The notes: generated by a model from the letters alone, not told the origin. Shown: positions 12,736 through 22,507, counted from the first letter of the stretch. The stretch: DNA of 33,258 bases from Flavipsychrobacter sp. (GCA_024508935.1 JANINW010000062.1:947-34204); one strand, 5' to 3'. Program-made: numbers and translations.

Positions 12736-15669
12736 TTAGTGATTAACAACCACTTTATTGCTTTGTATGGTTTTTCCTGTCTGGATAGTCAGCAGGTATT
12801 GCCCTGCAGCAAGTGCAGTGGTATTAATGCTGTACTGCTGTACACCATCTGTCATAGGCTGGCTGCTGATAGCCTTGCCGGAAAGATCGTATAAAGTAAT
12901 AGTACCTTTTGACCCTTGCGGAACAACAATAGATATTTTATCGTCAGCAGGGTTAGGATAAACAGTTGCTTTCAATGATGCTATATTGTCTACACCCGCA
13001 GTCCATGCATCATAAATAAAGAAATCATCTACACCGGCCTCTACAGTACCCTGGCCATTATTAGGCAGGGAAGAGCTCATGGCATCGGTAGCAATAAACC
13101 TCATCTGCACTTTGCTGCTGGTAAGGTATTCACTCACTGCAAACACCCTTCTCCTCCATGAATAATCTGATTGATAGCTGCTTTCTACATTTTTCCACAG
13201 CGGGCTGTTTTCTGCATGTATCTGTGTCACCCACATATCACTGCGCGCATTAGAGCCCCTGTCGTTTGAGAACCACCTGTAATATTCTATCACAGGATTA
13301 GCATAGCCTGTCAGATCAAACACAGGCGTCATAACAGTTGTTTTACCACCGTCCACGTCTGCATTGTTTGAACCTGCAGTAATATTCGGAGCGTTTCCTG
13401 TTACCAGGCATTGGCCTGTGCCGGAAGTATGGTCAGCGCCTGTTTGCACCGGTAAAGTATTGTAGAACGATGCAACAGGTACCGCCTGTATCCACTGGCC
13501 ACCGGTAGCATCATCACCAACAACACCGCCAAGGGTCCAGCCGGTAAGTGTTCCTTCAAAATCAGTACCTGTTACCTGGCGCAGGTTTACACCATACTGG
13601 TAAGGAATACCTACCTGTACCGGGTTTGCGCTGCTGCTATAGCCACCGGGGAAACCGAATGAAGAAACCGACAGCGGATCATCGGCAACAAAATAGTAAT
13701 CTACTATTGTAGCAGATGGCTGACCAGGTATTGTAGCACTGAAATTAAAACCACCGTTGTCCGTCATCACTACAGAATCCCATTGTGCAGGAGTGTTAGT
13801 ACGGTTGCGGTAGAACATTTTTAACTGGTGGAAGAAATCAGGTTCGGTAAGCGTAAGTTTTGCATTGATGGTCGTATTCTGGCCACTTTGTTGGTGAGGC
13901 ACTTCAGTATGTGTCAATACTGCATCAGACAACAGGAGTATACCGTGTCTTGCAAAAGCCCTTATGATAGCCTCGAAGTGCGGAGTACCATTGCCCAGGT
14001 TCGCATCATCATCATCATTCATCAATGCAGAGATCAATACATCATGGTATACTTTACCTTCTGTACCTGTAGGCCCATCCGGTGCATCAAAATATGTTTT
14101 AGAGAATATCTGCGTCATTGTATCCAGGCTGCCTATGTTTTGTGCCACATCCCACCATGCACCTGCAATGATCTCTCCGTCGCCATGCACTTCACCAACT
14201 ATGTCTGTAGGATAAACCTTAGGATTACCGTTATAAGTACGGATATTACCACCGCCGGTATAAGCATTCCTGCCTAATATAGGATCGTTAGTAATACTCA
14301 TAGCCCATACGTCCGAACATCCTTCGTTCAGTGCGCCATTGTTCATACCACCGGAGCCGTTTATAAAATTGTAAAACCTGCCGGAAATACCGTGGCCATA
14401 TTCGTGGTACACCACATCTCCTATTTCAGCAAATGAATTACATGAACCACCTGCAGCATAGAAGTTAATTGAACTACCGTTATAGAAAGCATTACAGCTA
14501 CCCGCGACATCTACTACAGTTGGCAGCGGAGCATCTAAAGCGGTAAAGCCTGTGCTGGTAGGGAAGAACTTTTTCATGAAATCATGCACCACATTCACGT
14601 GGTAATATGCATTCACATGCCTGCGTGTAGAAGGGGCTGTTGTAGGGTACAGATAAGTAGTACCGTTGGCTGCAAAAGCCTGACTAAACGATGGTATAGT
14701 ACCTGACGAAGTTACATCACGCACGGTAGACCAGCGGCCATCCAGGTAAAGTGTAGCATTAAGAGAAGGTGTAAGCGCAGGCACTGCCAGTAAACCGGTA
14801 TCATCTGTATAATAAGTATTAGCACCAATAACCACTTTCAGGTTTGGCAAACCTTCTGCAGTAAACACAGGCGGCGTAGCAAGGTTAGTCTTATTTACAT
14901 CTCCTTTTACTTTTAGGTCGAACGCCTCATGAATTTCGTTGGTACGATACAGCAATTCACCATTGGTAGCATCAATATAACCTGTAAAGGCCACCGGGAA
15001 ATTTTCTTTGGTAGTACCGGCTATAGTGAATGGCCATGCAGGGTGCAGGCTGTATTTGCCGTTGGAAGGTACCGGGAACCATACCCAGTCATTCCCGATG
15101 GTCTTATTGGTTACATTCAGTGCGGTAAGATCATCGGTCATAGCTTTAGTACGCATAGCGTCTGCCTGGCTCAGGCCGGCTGTAACGCCTGCAGCAGGTG
15201 TACCATAACTATTCATTTTTATCCTGACCAGTTTACCGTCAGGAGTAAAACGGAATTGCAGCGATGAGAAAACAACTTTACGCCCGTTTATTTCATGGTT
15301 GAAATAAACATATTGCGCGTGTGATGCAGCCACAATATTTACCTGTTTCCATTCAGATGCATCCACACCTAAATTTCTTAACTGGTTATTTAAACAATAC
15401 TGTACTTTTTCTGTAATGCTATTACCTGGTACTGCTACTGCTTTACCATATATATCATTAAAGCTGCCATCCAGTTTATCCGCGCTCAGCTTCCAGCCCG
15501 GGAAAAGGTTTTGCAGTCTTTCCCTGGTAGCCAGGATAGCACTGTTATCAACCGGCTTCAAAAACCTGTAATCGCTGAACACAGAGTATTCATACGCATG
15601 ATCATACTGCTGGGCTATAGCAGGTGAGAATGACGCTGCCAGCCCTAAAGCCAAAAGGAGTTTTTTCAT
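12736..15669 (-). CDS. Secreted M36 (fungalysin-type) zinc metallopeptidase with T9SS sorting domain
   Basis: The protein has 977 residues. Residues 1-20 are a signal peptide (MKKLLLALGLAASFSPAIAQ). An FTP/propeptide region follows (to about 250), then the M36 catalytic domain with zinc site HEYGH (about residue 420; VVYHEYGHGISGRFYN) and the downstream glutamate motif GALNEGCSDVWAM. The middle part, about 600-890, is a beta-sandwich/MAM-like region (TDFEGTLTGWTLGG, then VDDFFIYDAW). The last about 80 residues (VYPNPADDKISI to KVVVNH) are a type A C-terminal sorting domain, so it is exported by the type IX system and attached at or released from the surface. It is an extracellular protein degrader, transcribed alone. 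Confidence 0.95.
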   Translation of the reverse strand: MKKLLLALGLAASFSPAIAQQYDHAYEYSVFSDYRFLKPVDNSAILATRERLQNLFPGWKLSADKLDGSFNDIYGKAVAVPGNSITEKVQYCLNNQLRNLGVDASEWKQVNIVAASHAQYVYFNHEINGRKVVFSSLQFRFTPDGKLVRIKMNSYGTPAAGVTAGLSQADAMRTKAMTDDLTALNVTNKTIGNDWVWFPVPSNGKYSLHPAWPFTIAGTTKENFPVAFTGYIDATNGELLYRTNEIHEAFDLKVKGDVNKTNLATPPVFTAEGLPNLKVVIGANTYYTDDTGLLAVPALTPSLNATLYLDGRWSTVRDVTSSGTIPSFSQAFAANGTTYLYPTTAPSTRRHVNAYYHVNVVHDFMKKFFPTSTGFTALDAPLPTVVDVAGSCNAFYNGSSINFYAAGGSCNSFAEIGDVVYHEYGHGISGRFYNFINGSGGMNNGALNEGCSDVWAMSITNDPILGRNAYTGGGNIRTYNGNPKVYPTDIVGEVHGDGEIIAGAWWDVAQNIGSLDTMTQIFSKTYFDAPDGPTGTEGKVYHDVLISALMNDDDDANLGNGTPHFEAIIRAFARHGILLLSDAVLTHTEVPHQQSGQNTTINAKLTLTEPDFFHQLKMFYRNRTNTPAQWDSVVMTDNGGFNFSATIPGQPSATIVDYYFVADDPLSVSSFGFPGGYSSSANPVQVGIPYQYGVNLRQVTGTDFEGTLTGWTLGGVVGDDATGGQWIQAVPVASFYNTLPVQTGADHTSGTGQCLVTGNAPNITAGSNNADVDGGKTTVMTPVFDLTGYANPVIEYYRWFSNDRGSNARSDMWVTQIHAENSPLWKNVESSYQSDYSWRRRVFAVSEYLTSSKVQMRFIATDAMSSSLPNNGQGTVEAGVDDFFIYDAWTAGVDNIASLKATVYPNPADDKISIVVPQGSKGTITLYDLSGKAISSQPMTDGVQQYSINTTALAAGQYLLTIQTGKTIQSNKVVVNH

Positions 15670-15776
15670 TGTTTTAATTATGGTAAAAAATTGTAGCTAC
15701 AAGGGATGTAATTTACTGACTATATGTTTATTATGCTACAATTTTGAGGTAGAATAACAAAAATAAGCGGCCAATT

Positions 15777-15810
15777 CCCGGGCTATGACAATTTGGTGAC
15801 TGAGCCCGGG
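15777..15810. repeat. Palindrome CCCGGGCT/AGCCCGGG
   Basis: A perfect 8-bp inverted repeat (15777-15784 and 15803-15810) with an 18-nt spacer lies between the peptidase gene start and the end of the di-heme operon. It has no T-run of its own. It may back up the adjacent terminator or be an operator for the peptidase gene. Confidence 0.45.
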
Positions 15811-15816
15811 TATAAA

Positions 15817-15838
15817 AAAATCCCTTTACAGGGATTTT
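15817..15838 (-). terminator. Operon terminator overlapping the stop codon
   Basis: AAAATCCC (15817-15824) and GGGATTTT (15831-15838) form an 8-bp stem with loop TTTACA, which contains the TAA stop (15826-15828) of the di-heme gene. The T-run follows to the left in the minus transcript. It ends the four-gene operon. Confidence 0.85.
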
Positions 15839-17199
15839 AAAAATTTCAGCACTGCCTGGCGGTCTGTTTTGCTCAGCTGTACAAATTTTGTTTTAGAGCG
15901 TTCAGCCTCCCCGCCGTGCCACAATATGGCTTCCTCCATTGTGCGGGCACGACCGTCGTGCAGGTAGTATGGTGTACCATTGGTTTTCTCAAACAAGCCA
16001 ATACCCCAAAGCGGTGCGGTACGCCATTCCCGGCCATTGGCCAGGAAATCATTGTAGTTATCGGCCAGCCCTTCTCCCATATCATGCAGTAGCAGGTCTG
16101 TATAAGGCTGAATGCGCTGATTGGAAATAGCAGGAAAAGTGACATCAACACCTGTTTGTACGACCGGTTTATGGCAAGCCGCACAGTTCATCTGTACAAA
16201 TAATTCTTTACCTCTTTTCACCTCTGCATTATTTACATCTCTGCGGGCAGGTACCGCCAGCGAGCGCACATAAAATGCTACCGCATGCAGGATACTATCC
16301 GGCAATTCAGGGTCATCTGCTTTATCGTCCATCTGCAATTGTCCCCAGCTGCTCTCTTTTGTAAAAATGCTGCTGGTGATACCCATATCCTGGTGGTAAG
16401 CGCCGGCTACCTGTGTTATAACAGTTGGCGTATTAGCTTTTAAACCAAAGCGGCCCAATTCTTTTTGTTTACGCTGGGCATTGTACACATAATTGGGGCG
16501 GCCGCTTATGCCATCCCCATCTGCATCTCCTTCATCCGCAAAAGACACGATCGTGCTCTCGGGGATATTTTCCAGCAAGCCCAGTCCGAATACCGGTGGT
16601 GCCAATCTCGGCGATAAAGAGTAGTTACCTGTCATGGCCACATATGCATTCTGCATTGTGTACACAGGCTTTCTCAGCGTCACTTGTGTACCATCCGCAT
16701 AGGTCACTACTTCATCTGTATAGGTTATTTGTATCTGCGCTTCGGGCTGCTTGCCAAAAATGGCTACATCCTGTATCTGTCCGCCATAGCCATCCATACC
16801 AGCAGGGCCACCAAACTCGTTGTTGCCAGATGTGCTTATGCGGAATAATAACGATGAATTGACCGCTCCTGCAGTTGGCGTGCCTTTACCATCATTGTGG
16901 TGGCAGGATATACAGGACACGTTATTGAATACCGGGCCAAGGCCACCGAACATAGGTGCAGGTGCGGTTACAAATGTCTGTTCAAAAGCGGCATCGCCCA
17001 GGTCATGCGCATGCTGGTCATTGGCACTGAGGCCAGCCATAGCATGACTGAATGCTTTTGATGTTTCATCAAAAACCGTAGCCAGGCCACCACTCAGCCT
17101 TTCATCATACCCTTCTTCACTAAATTGTTCTGCTTTGCGGCACATGGTAAATGCAGCAGAAACAAACGCGACACCCAATATCAGTTTTAGCTTTTTCAT
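15826..17199 (-). CDS. Di-heme oxidoreductase family lipoprotein (DHOR, DUF1111-like)
   Basis: The protein has 457 residues. The N-terminus MKKLKLILGVAFVSAAFTMC ends in a lipobox-like AFTMC. Two c-type heme sites are seen, CISCH (VSCISCHHNDGKGTP) and CAACH (MNCAACHKPVVQTG). Family markers include GPVFNNVSC, RLAPPVFGLGLLE, GLKANTPTV, and TAPLWGIGL followed by YYLHDGRARTMEEAILWHGGEA. DHOR proteins are periplasmic or outer-membrane electron-transfer proteins related to MauG-type peroxidases and often accompany imelysins. It is the last gene of the four-gene operon, 26 nt after imelysin. A role in oxidising or reducing iron during uptake is inferred from context. Confidence 0.93.
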   Translation of the reverse strand: MKKLKLILGVAFVSAAFTMCRKAEQFSEEGYDERLSGGLATVFDETSKAFSHAMAGLSANDQHAHDLGDAAFEQTFVTAPAPMFGGLGPVFNNVSCISCHHNDGKGTPTAGAVNSSLLFRISTSGNNEFGGPAGMDGYGGQIQDVAIFGKQPEAQIQITYTDEVVTYADGTQVTLRKPVYTMQNAYVAMTGNYSLSPRLAPPVFGLGLLENIPESTIVSFADEGDADGDGISGRPNYVYNAQRKQKELGRFGLKANTPTVITQVAGAYHQDMGITSSIFTKESSWGQLQMDDKADDPELPDSILHAVAFYVRSLAVPARRDVNNAEVKRGKELFVQMNCAACHKPVVQTGVDVTFPAISNQRIQPYTDLLLHDMGEGLADNYNDFLANGREWRTAPLWGIGLFEKTNGTPYYLHDGRARTMEEAILWHGGEAERSKTKFVQLSKTDRQAVLKFLKSL

Positions 17200-17225
17200 C
17201 CGGCTATACAGGAAATACGATTGTA

Positions 17226-18302
17226 TTAGTCAGTTATGTTTTGAATGATAAATGGTTTCAATTCTTCATCCAGTGTTGTTCTCAATGCAGCCAGGTTATC
17301 CATCACTATCTGCACTTGTGTACGCTGGTTTATTATAGCTACTTCAAAATAGCTGGTAACATTATCGAAAGAGCTGATAGCAGCAGCTATCTGTGATTGT
17401 ATCTTATTATCCAGTGCTTTATTCCTTAGTGCCACCAGCTCATTTATACCTTTACCATCTTCTTTATACTTGCCCATATACACATTCTGCAGGCCAATGA
17501 TATTGTTCTTAAAATCGGCAATAGAGTTACCCGAATAAGGCGACTCAACAATAGCCGGGTCTTTCGCATCAAATGGTTCTTTCATTTTTCCTTCACCTAC
17601 TTCTTCGCAAATAGCGGTTATAGACTCTACTATTGCCAGGTACACTTCCTGCTTCTTTGCATATTTATCGCTTCCGTTGCCGGCTGTTTTTACTTTGTCG
17701 GCAAAGTTTTCAGGTGCGGCAGTCCAGCTAAGATATAATGCGTGGCAAGTAGCTTTAAGATCAGTAGCCAGGCTCATCATATATTTCCTCTGGCGGGCAG
17801 TGATACTTGCAGCCGTACGGTCGCCATGGTTGCCGAACAGGATATATTCTATAGGGTGAAAACCGCGTAATGATAAAGTTGCATTCTGAATATCTGAAAC
17901 CTCCAGCGGGTTGGCGCTTGCCAGCAACGAATCCATTTGCACATAATCGGTAGGCCATGTATCCATATTCGGGTCATAATCATTGTCCTCTACCGGCCCA
18001 AACAGGAACCCTTCACATTGCTCCCATACGGTACGCATATTTTTCCATGCAGTCCGGGCTGTATTCAGGTTTGTTTCAGAGGCATTGGCATTCAATGCAT
18101 CCAGCGAACTGTAGAGGGCTACAGAAGCATCATCCAGGTCTTTATACCCTGCTACCGCTACTTTATTAGTAAAATCTGTAAGCACGGTTTGCTTCAGCGT
18201 AATGAAATCTTCCGTAGTGGTAGTTGAATTATTGTCTTTGTCTTTTTTACAGGCACCTAATAATACGATTACAGATGCGATTGCTAAAATGCTACGTTTC
18301 AT
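17226..18302 (-). CDS. Imelysin (M75-like) lipoprotein
   Basis: The 358-residue protein starts MKRSILAIASVIVLLGAC with a clear lipobox (LGAC) and a KKDKDNN spacer. The imelysin signature GxHxxE is present in LRGFHPIEYILFG. The rest is an all-helical pair of bundles (WKNMRTVWEQCEGFLFGPVED, EEVGEGKMKEPF) as in EfeO, IrpA and ICMP proteins. Imelysins are not known as active peptidases; they bind metal, mainly iron, in the periplasm or at the outer membrane. The gene lies 4 nt downstream of the Rieske gene and 26 nt upstream of the DHOR gene, in one operon, which supports metal capture linked to redox chemistry. Confidence 0.94.
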   Translation of the reverse strand: MKRSILAIASVIVLLGACKKDKDNNSTTTTEDFITLKQTVLTDFTNKVAVAGYKDLDDASVALYSSLDALNANASETNLNTARTAWKNMRTVWEQCEGFLFGPVEDNDYDPNMDTWPTDYVQMDSLLASANPLEVSDIQNATLSLRGFHPIEYILFGNHGDRTAASITARQRKYMMSLATDLKATCHALYLSWTAAPENFADKVKTAGNGSDKYAKKQEVYLAIVESITAICEEVGEGKMKEPFDAKDPAIVESPYSGNSIADFKNNIIGLQNVYMGKYKEDGKGINELVALRNKALDNKIQSQIAAAISSFDNVTSYFEVAIINQRTQVQIVMDNLAALRTTLDEELKPFIIQNITD

Positions 18303-18306
18303 GATC

Positions 18307-18750
18307 CTATTCTTCGTTGTTTAATATTGTTATCAAAACAGATGTTTCGTTTACGGTAGTAGGGTAAGTGGTTAAAGGTATCTCTGCCGGCCCTTTGGTC
18401 ACTGCACCGGTTTTATCAAATTCACTGCCGTGCTGGCTGCAGCGGAAACCCTCGCCCGTAATGGTCAGCTGGTTATCCATATGCGTGCACTTCATCAGCA
18501 GTGCAGTATAAGTACTATCTTCTTCTTTGTGCAGAGCTATATCGTAATAAGTACCTTTTATTCTTACAAATTGCAAGGTGCTTTCTTCAAACAGGCTCAA
18601 TGGTATCTCCGCCTGGTTGTTCTCATTAAGTGTTGTTTTAAACACTTTATTTTTTGCAGCGGCCAGCGCGGGCAAAGCAGAGAACATGCTTCCCGTTGCT
18701 GCCAGCAGGCAAAAACTACAGCTTGCTTTTAAGAACGTACGACGCTGCAT
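18307..18750 (-). CDS. Small secreted Rieske [2Fe-2S] protein
   Basis: The 147-residue protein has an N-terminus (QRRTFLKASCSFCLLAATG) like a Tat signal with twin Arg and a hydrophobic stretch, as expected for a protein exported with its cluster. The Rieske ligands are CTH (MKCTHMDNQL) and CSQH (FRCSQHGSEFD), spaced as in bc-type and ferredoxin-type Rieske domains. It is short and lacks a second domain, so it is an independent electron carrier. The ATG at 18750 starts 1 nt after the stop of the barrel gene, and the next gene follows in 4 nt, so it is co-translated within the operon. It could pass electrons to or from the di-heme protein; this is inferred. Confidence 0.92.
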   Translation of the reverse strand: MQRRTFLKASCSFCLLAATGSMFSALPALAAAKNKVFKTTLNENNQAEIPLSLFEESTLQFVRIKGTYYDIALHKEEDSTYTALLMKCTHMDNQLTITGEGFRCSQHGSEFDKTGAVTKGPAEIPLTTYPTTVNETSVLITILNNEE

Positions 18751-18751
18751 A

Positions 18752-19987
18752 TTAGAAAGAATAGCCTACACCAATGTTCAACAATGAATTATTCTGCCTG
18801 TAAGGGAGTGCGTTCGGCGCGGGGTTAACGATAAGCGCTGAATTCTGCACACCTGTATGCACCAGCCTTACATCGGCCTTAATACATACATTGGGAATAG
18901 GCAAATAGCTGATACCGGCTATTAAATGCGATTGCTTAATGGTACCATCATATATAGCCTCTGGAGGTGCAGGTATAGCAGAATTAAGGTCTATTACTTC
19001 ATAGCGGCCGAAAGTAACCATCTGTCCCAGTTTGGGGTTTATTAGATGGAACCAGTCATACCCCAACTCGCCGTAAGCACCATACATAGTATTAGCCAGG
19101 TTTTTAGCATAGGCGCGGTTTATTTTATCTGCATCGGGCAATGCGATATAGGCCCCGAGTATTTTGGCAGAGAAACCATCCTGTGCAAATTGCACATTGG
19201 CCTCGCCCAGGTAAACAGGCGTACCGAATGCACCGCTGTTCAGGCCAAGGCTATCAGCACCACGTTTGCTCAACCCCGTGCTGCCACCCATGTAGCCCGA
19301 TACCTGGAATTTGAAATGATCCCAGTTATACTGCAGGGCTGCCGTTACCGCAAGGTTGTTGGCCATCGCATTGCTGCCCTCTGCCCTGCCGCCGCGGATG
19401 CCGGTGCCATGTTCAAAACCCTCTGCATTCAGCCCGTTCATTACAGCTATGCTATAGTTAAGAGGTGCATTATTTAAAGAGCCGTAGAACCCTATACCCA
19501 ACTCGCGCCATGTGGCAGGTATAACATAAGTCTCTACCAGCGGGCGTTCTACACCATTGAAGTTTACCGGCAAGTGGTTCTCATTCAGTATACCTATACG
19601 CGGAATGAACAAACCGGCAACGATATACTGTTTAGGATTCAGGTTGAATTTTAAAAAGGCTTGCTCCATAGCTATCTCGCCCTTTTCTTCCATACCGGCT
19701 ACCAGCGCATTTTCAATCTCCATTTCGGAAAAGAATGCAATGCGCGAATTGAACTGGTGGCCTATAAATAATACAGCGCGTTCCAGACTGGCCTTAGACT
19801 GGCCCTGGTTAAAATCGCGCTGGTAATAAGCACTACCGTAACCGGAAATAACTGTTTTACTTTTGGAGATACCTGTATGCAGAGAATCTTCGTTGGTAAG
19901 TATTTGTTGCTGCGCCAGCGTACGAAACTGTGCCTGTGCGCTTATGCCTATAGATAGAATAGCTAATAAAATGATAATCCTTTTCAT
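18752..19987 (-). CDS. Outer-membrane beta-barrel (porin-like) protein, first gene of the operon
   Basis: The 411-residue protein has signal peptide MKRIIILLAILSIGISAQAQ. The body is alternating amphipathic strands of porin type (SGYGSAYYQRDFN, FKFQVSGYMGG, MYGAYGELGYDWF, KADVRLVHTGVQ) and it ends in an aromatic C-terminal residue (LLNIGVGYSF), the usual barrel-assembly signal. It resembles phosphate-selective-porin-like barrels with SRIAFFSEMEIENA near the start. The substrate is not known; next to imelysin, Rieske and DHOR genes, iron or another metal complex is a reasonable guess. The promoter lies in the 129-nt gap to the divergent beta-helix gene; I could not place it exactly. Confidence 0.85.
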   Translation of the reverse strand: MKRIIILLAILSIGISAQAQFRTLAQQQILTNEDSLHTGISKSKTVISGYGSAYYQRDFNQGQSKASLERAVLFIGHQFNSRIAFFSEMEIENALVAGMEEKGEIAMEQAFLKFNLNPKQYIVAGLFIPRIGILNENHLPVNFNGVERPLVETYVIPATWRELGIGFYGSLNNAPLNYSIAVMNGLNAEGFEHGTGIRGGRAEGSNAMANNLAVTAALQYNWDHFKFQVSGYMGGSTGLSKRGADSLGLNSGAFGTPVYLGEANVQFAQDGFSAKILGAYIALPDADKINRAYAKNLANTMYGAYGELGYDWFHLINPKLGQMVTFGRYEVIDLNSAIPAPPEAIYDGTIKQSHLIAGISYLPIPNVCIKADVRLVHTGVQNSALIVNPAPNALPYRQNNSLLNIGVGYSF

Positions 19988-20116
19988 AGAATTTTCTAAA
20001 ATGTCCGCGAAACTATGGGCATAAAAGAACTATCATTATCAAAATCGGGAAAAACTGGAATGCAAAAGAGCTGGCAATTTAAATTATCAATATTTTTATA
20101 GTATATCTTCATAGAG

Positions 20117-21922
20117 ATGAAATACATTACACATAGAGGCGCTATTTTTATTTATATTATCTTATTCTTTATAACAACTAAAACTACTGCACAGGTTGTA
20201 CCACCTGCACGTATTACAGATTGGTCTAAAGCAGGCTTGCAGGATTCTGTGCCGGTTTACAGCAATGTGCTGAATATTATGAACTATGGCGGGGATAATA
20301 CAGGGCTGATACCCAATGACCTGGCTTTCCTGGCAGCCTTGCTGGCATTAAATAACCACGCAGGCACCATATACTTTCCCGCAGGTAATTACCTGTTCAG
20401 TCAAACCATATTGCTGCCTGACAGCACTGTTATAAAAGGAAATGGTAAAGACCAGACCAGGCTACTGTTTGATCTAAATGGCAGCCCGCAAAACATGATC
20501 GATATAAAGGGGATTAAAGGTTCAGCAGTTTGGAATATCAGCCAGCCCGTTTTTAGAAATGATACTGTACTCACTTTATCGAACACAAACAACCTGAATG
20601 CGGGAGATTGGATACAGTTATTCTGCAATGACAATAACCTTATTACTTCTTCATGGGCTAATAATACCGTTGGCCAGGTCCTGCAAGTAAAAAAGATCGC
20701 CGGGAATGATATAACGGTAGACGGCCCCATCCGAAGAAGCTATACAAGCGCTTCAACACCCCAGCTTATAAAGCTTACGCCGGTAAAAGGAGCAGGGATA
20801 GAATGCCTGTATATGGAACGGATAGATAGTACAGCCCAGCAAACTTCCAATATCAGCTTTACAAATGCAGTCTATTGCTGGACGATCGGTATAGAAAGCA
20901 ACCAGGCCAATTTTGCACATATAGAACTCACCCGCTCTGCACACATACTGGTACGCGGCAATTATTTTCACCACGCTCATGGTTACGGTGGCAACGGGCA
21001 GGGTTATGGTGTAGCTGTACAATATACCAGCGGCGACTGCCTTATTGAAAACAATATTTTCGAACACCTGCGCCATTCTATGTTACTGCAGGCAGGTGCC
21101 AACGGAAATGTATTTGGCTACAATTATTCTACAGACCCTTACTGGAACGAACCGCCACTGCCGGTAAATGCTGCCGGTGATGCGGTACTGCACGGAAACT
21201 ATCCTTATCTCAATTTATTTGAAGGCAATATCCTGCAAAATATTGTTGTAGATAATTCGCATGGTATAAACGGCCCCTTCAACACCTTCTTCCGCAATGC
21301 AGCATTATTGTATGGTATTTACCAAAACACCAATCCTCCTACGGACAGTATGAATTATATAGGCAATGAAATAACGAATAATGGACCCTTAATGGGTAAT
21401 TACAGTCTTACCGGAGCAGGTCATTTTGAATACGGCAATAATAAATTGGGTACACTGATACCTGCCAATAGCTTTAACCTGCATGAATATTCTTTATACC
21501 TCGCGCAGCCGCCACGTTTTTGGCAGGCAAATATTCCCTGGCCTAATATAGGTGTACCGTACCCCTTTGATACGGCAAATAACCCTGCCCGTTCCAGATA
21601 CACCACGGTTAAAACTGATTGCACAGCTAACCCTGGCTATACAGGATTGCCTGCTGAAATTGAAGAAGAACCCTATAATAAAGATGTGATGCTGTACCCT
21701 AACCCGGCCAACGAAACCATAACCATATTGCTGTCGGAAAATAGCGTATACAAAAACGGGGAACTGTCTGTTTCAGATATTCAAGGGCAGCCGGTTCTTA
21801 CTGAGCTCGTTTCATCAGTGCAGGTAAAAATCAGGGTCAGCCCATGGCCGCGTGGCATTTATATTATCAGGCTAAACGGGAAAACCGGCAATACCTATAC
21901 CGGAAAGATAGCTTTGCAGTAA
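20117..21922 (+). CDS. Secreted right-handed beta-helix protein (pectate-lyase-like) with T9SS sorting domain
   Basis: The protein has 601 residues. A signal peptide (IFIYIILFFITTKTTA) is followed by a pectate lyase superfamily 3-type start: VYSNVLNIMNYGGDNTGLIP and then GTIYFPAGNYLFSQTILL. A long stretch of parallel beta-helix rungs continues to about 450 (RGNYFHHAHGYGGNGQGYGV, CLIENNIFEHLRHSMLLQAG). The end (VMLYPNPANETITILL to GKIALQ) is a T9SS type A sorting domain. It probably binds or cleaves a polysaccharide outside the cell; no catalytic triad is assignable. It is divergent from the imelysin operon and convergent with the HPP gene, with a gap of only 3 nt. Confidence 0.9.
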   Translation: MKYITHRGAIFIYIILFFITTKTTAQVVPPARITDWSKAGLQDSVPVYSNVLNIMNYGGDNTGLIPNDLAFLAALLALNNHAGTIYFPAGNYLFSQTILLPDSTVIKGNGKDQTRLLFDLNGSPQNMIDIKGIKGSAVWNISQPVFRNDTVLTLSNTNNLNAGDWIQLFCNDNNLITSSWANNTVGQVLQVKKIAGNDITVDGPIRRSYTSASTPQLIKLTPVKGAGIECLYMERIDSTAQQTSNISFTNAVYCWTIGIESNQANFAHIELTRSAHILVRGNYFHHAHGYGGNGQGYGVAVQYTSGDCLIENNIFEHLRHSMLLQAGANGNVFGYNYSTDPYWNEPPLPVNAAGDAVLHGNYPYLNLFEGNILQNIVVDNSHGINGPFNTFFRNAALLYGIYQNTNPPTDSMNYIGNEITNNGPLMGNYSLTGAGHFEYGNNKLGTLIPANSFNLHEYSLYLAQPPRFWQANIPWPNIGVPYPFDTANNPARSRYTTVKTDCTANPGYTGLPAEIEEEPYNKDVMLYPNPANETITILLSENSVYKNGELSVSDIQGQPVLTELVSSVQVKIRVSPWPRGIYIIRLNGKTGNTYTGKIALQ

Positions 21923-21925
21923 GGT

Positions 21926-22507
21926 TTAATTGTATTTACGCTTCCATATTTTATACCACTTGCGGTTTACAGGATAGCTGCGGTGCGATGTGGCATTGTT
22001 AAATACCAAGGCTACCAGCAACAGTATAATGACACCTGAAAGTACGGGACTTAATACGTATATATATCCCAGGCTCTTGATCTTTTCAGAGCCTATATTG
22101 GCAATAAGGGCCGTAGCGCCACCCGGCGGGTGCAGTGTTTTGGTTACCTGCATCAGTACAATGGAGGTTGATACCGCCAACGCACTTGCCAGCCATACTT
22201 CATTAGGTACCACGTAGTGTACCGTAACACCCACCAGCGCTGAAATGACATGTCCTCCTATAAGGTTGCGCGGCTGGGCCAGCGGGCTATTGATAACACC
22301 ATATATAAGAACGGACGATGCGCCGAAAGAACCTATAAGAAACAGGTTGTCATAAGCAGTAAAGTACTTGCTGCTGATAAACCCGATAATACCAATACCG
22401 AAAAACGACCCCAGGAAGGTCCATATATGTTCACGCGTATCTACCAGTGTTTCCTTGTAGAGCACCAACCGGGCCACCCGCATAGTACGTTTTATATGTT
22501 TTTTCAT
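21926..22507 (-). CDS. HPP family integral membrane protein
   Basis: The start is taken as the ATG at 22507 (MKKHIKRTMRVARLVLYKET). An in-frame ATG at 22567 would add 20 residues that do not fit the family. The protein has about 193 residues and four to five membrane helices. Family markers are GSFGASSVLIYG, SPLAQPRNLIGGHVISALVG and the HPP motif itself in TKTLHPPGGATALIAN. Related HPP proteins have been linked to nitrite transport in plastids and cyanobacteria, but the substrate here is unknown. The gene is divergent from the di-heme peroxidase gene, so the 78-nt gap must contain both promoters. Confidence 0.93.
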   Translation of the reverse strand: MKKHIKRTMRVARLVLYKETLVDTREHIWTFLGSFFGIGIIGFISSKYFTAYDNLFLIGSFGASSVLIYGVINSPLAQPRNLIGGHVISALVGVTVHYVVPNEVWLASALAVSTSIVLMQVTKTLHPPGGATALIANIGSEKIKSLGYIYVLSPVLSGVIILLLVALVFNNATSHRSYPVNRKWYKIWKRKYN

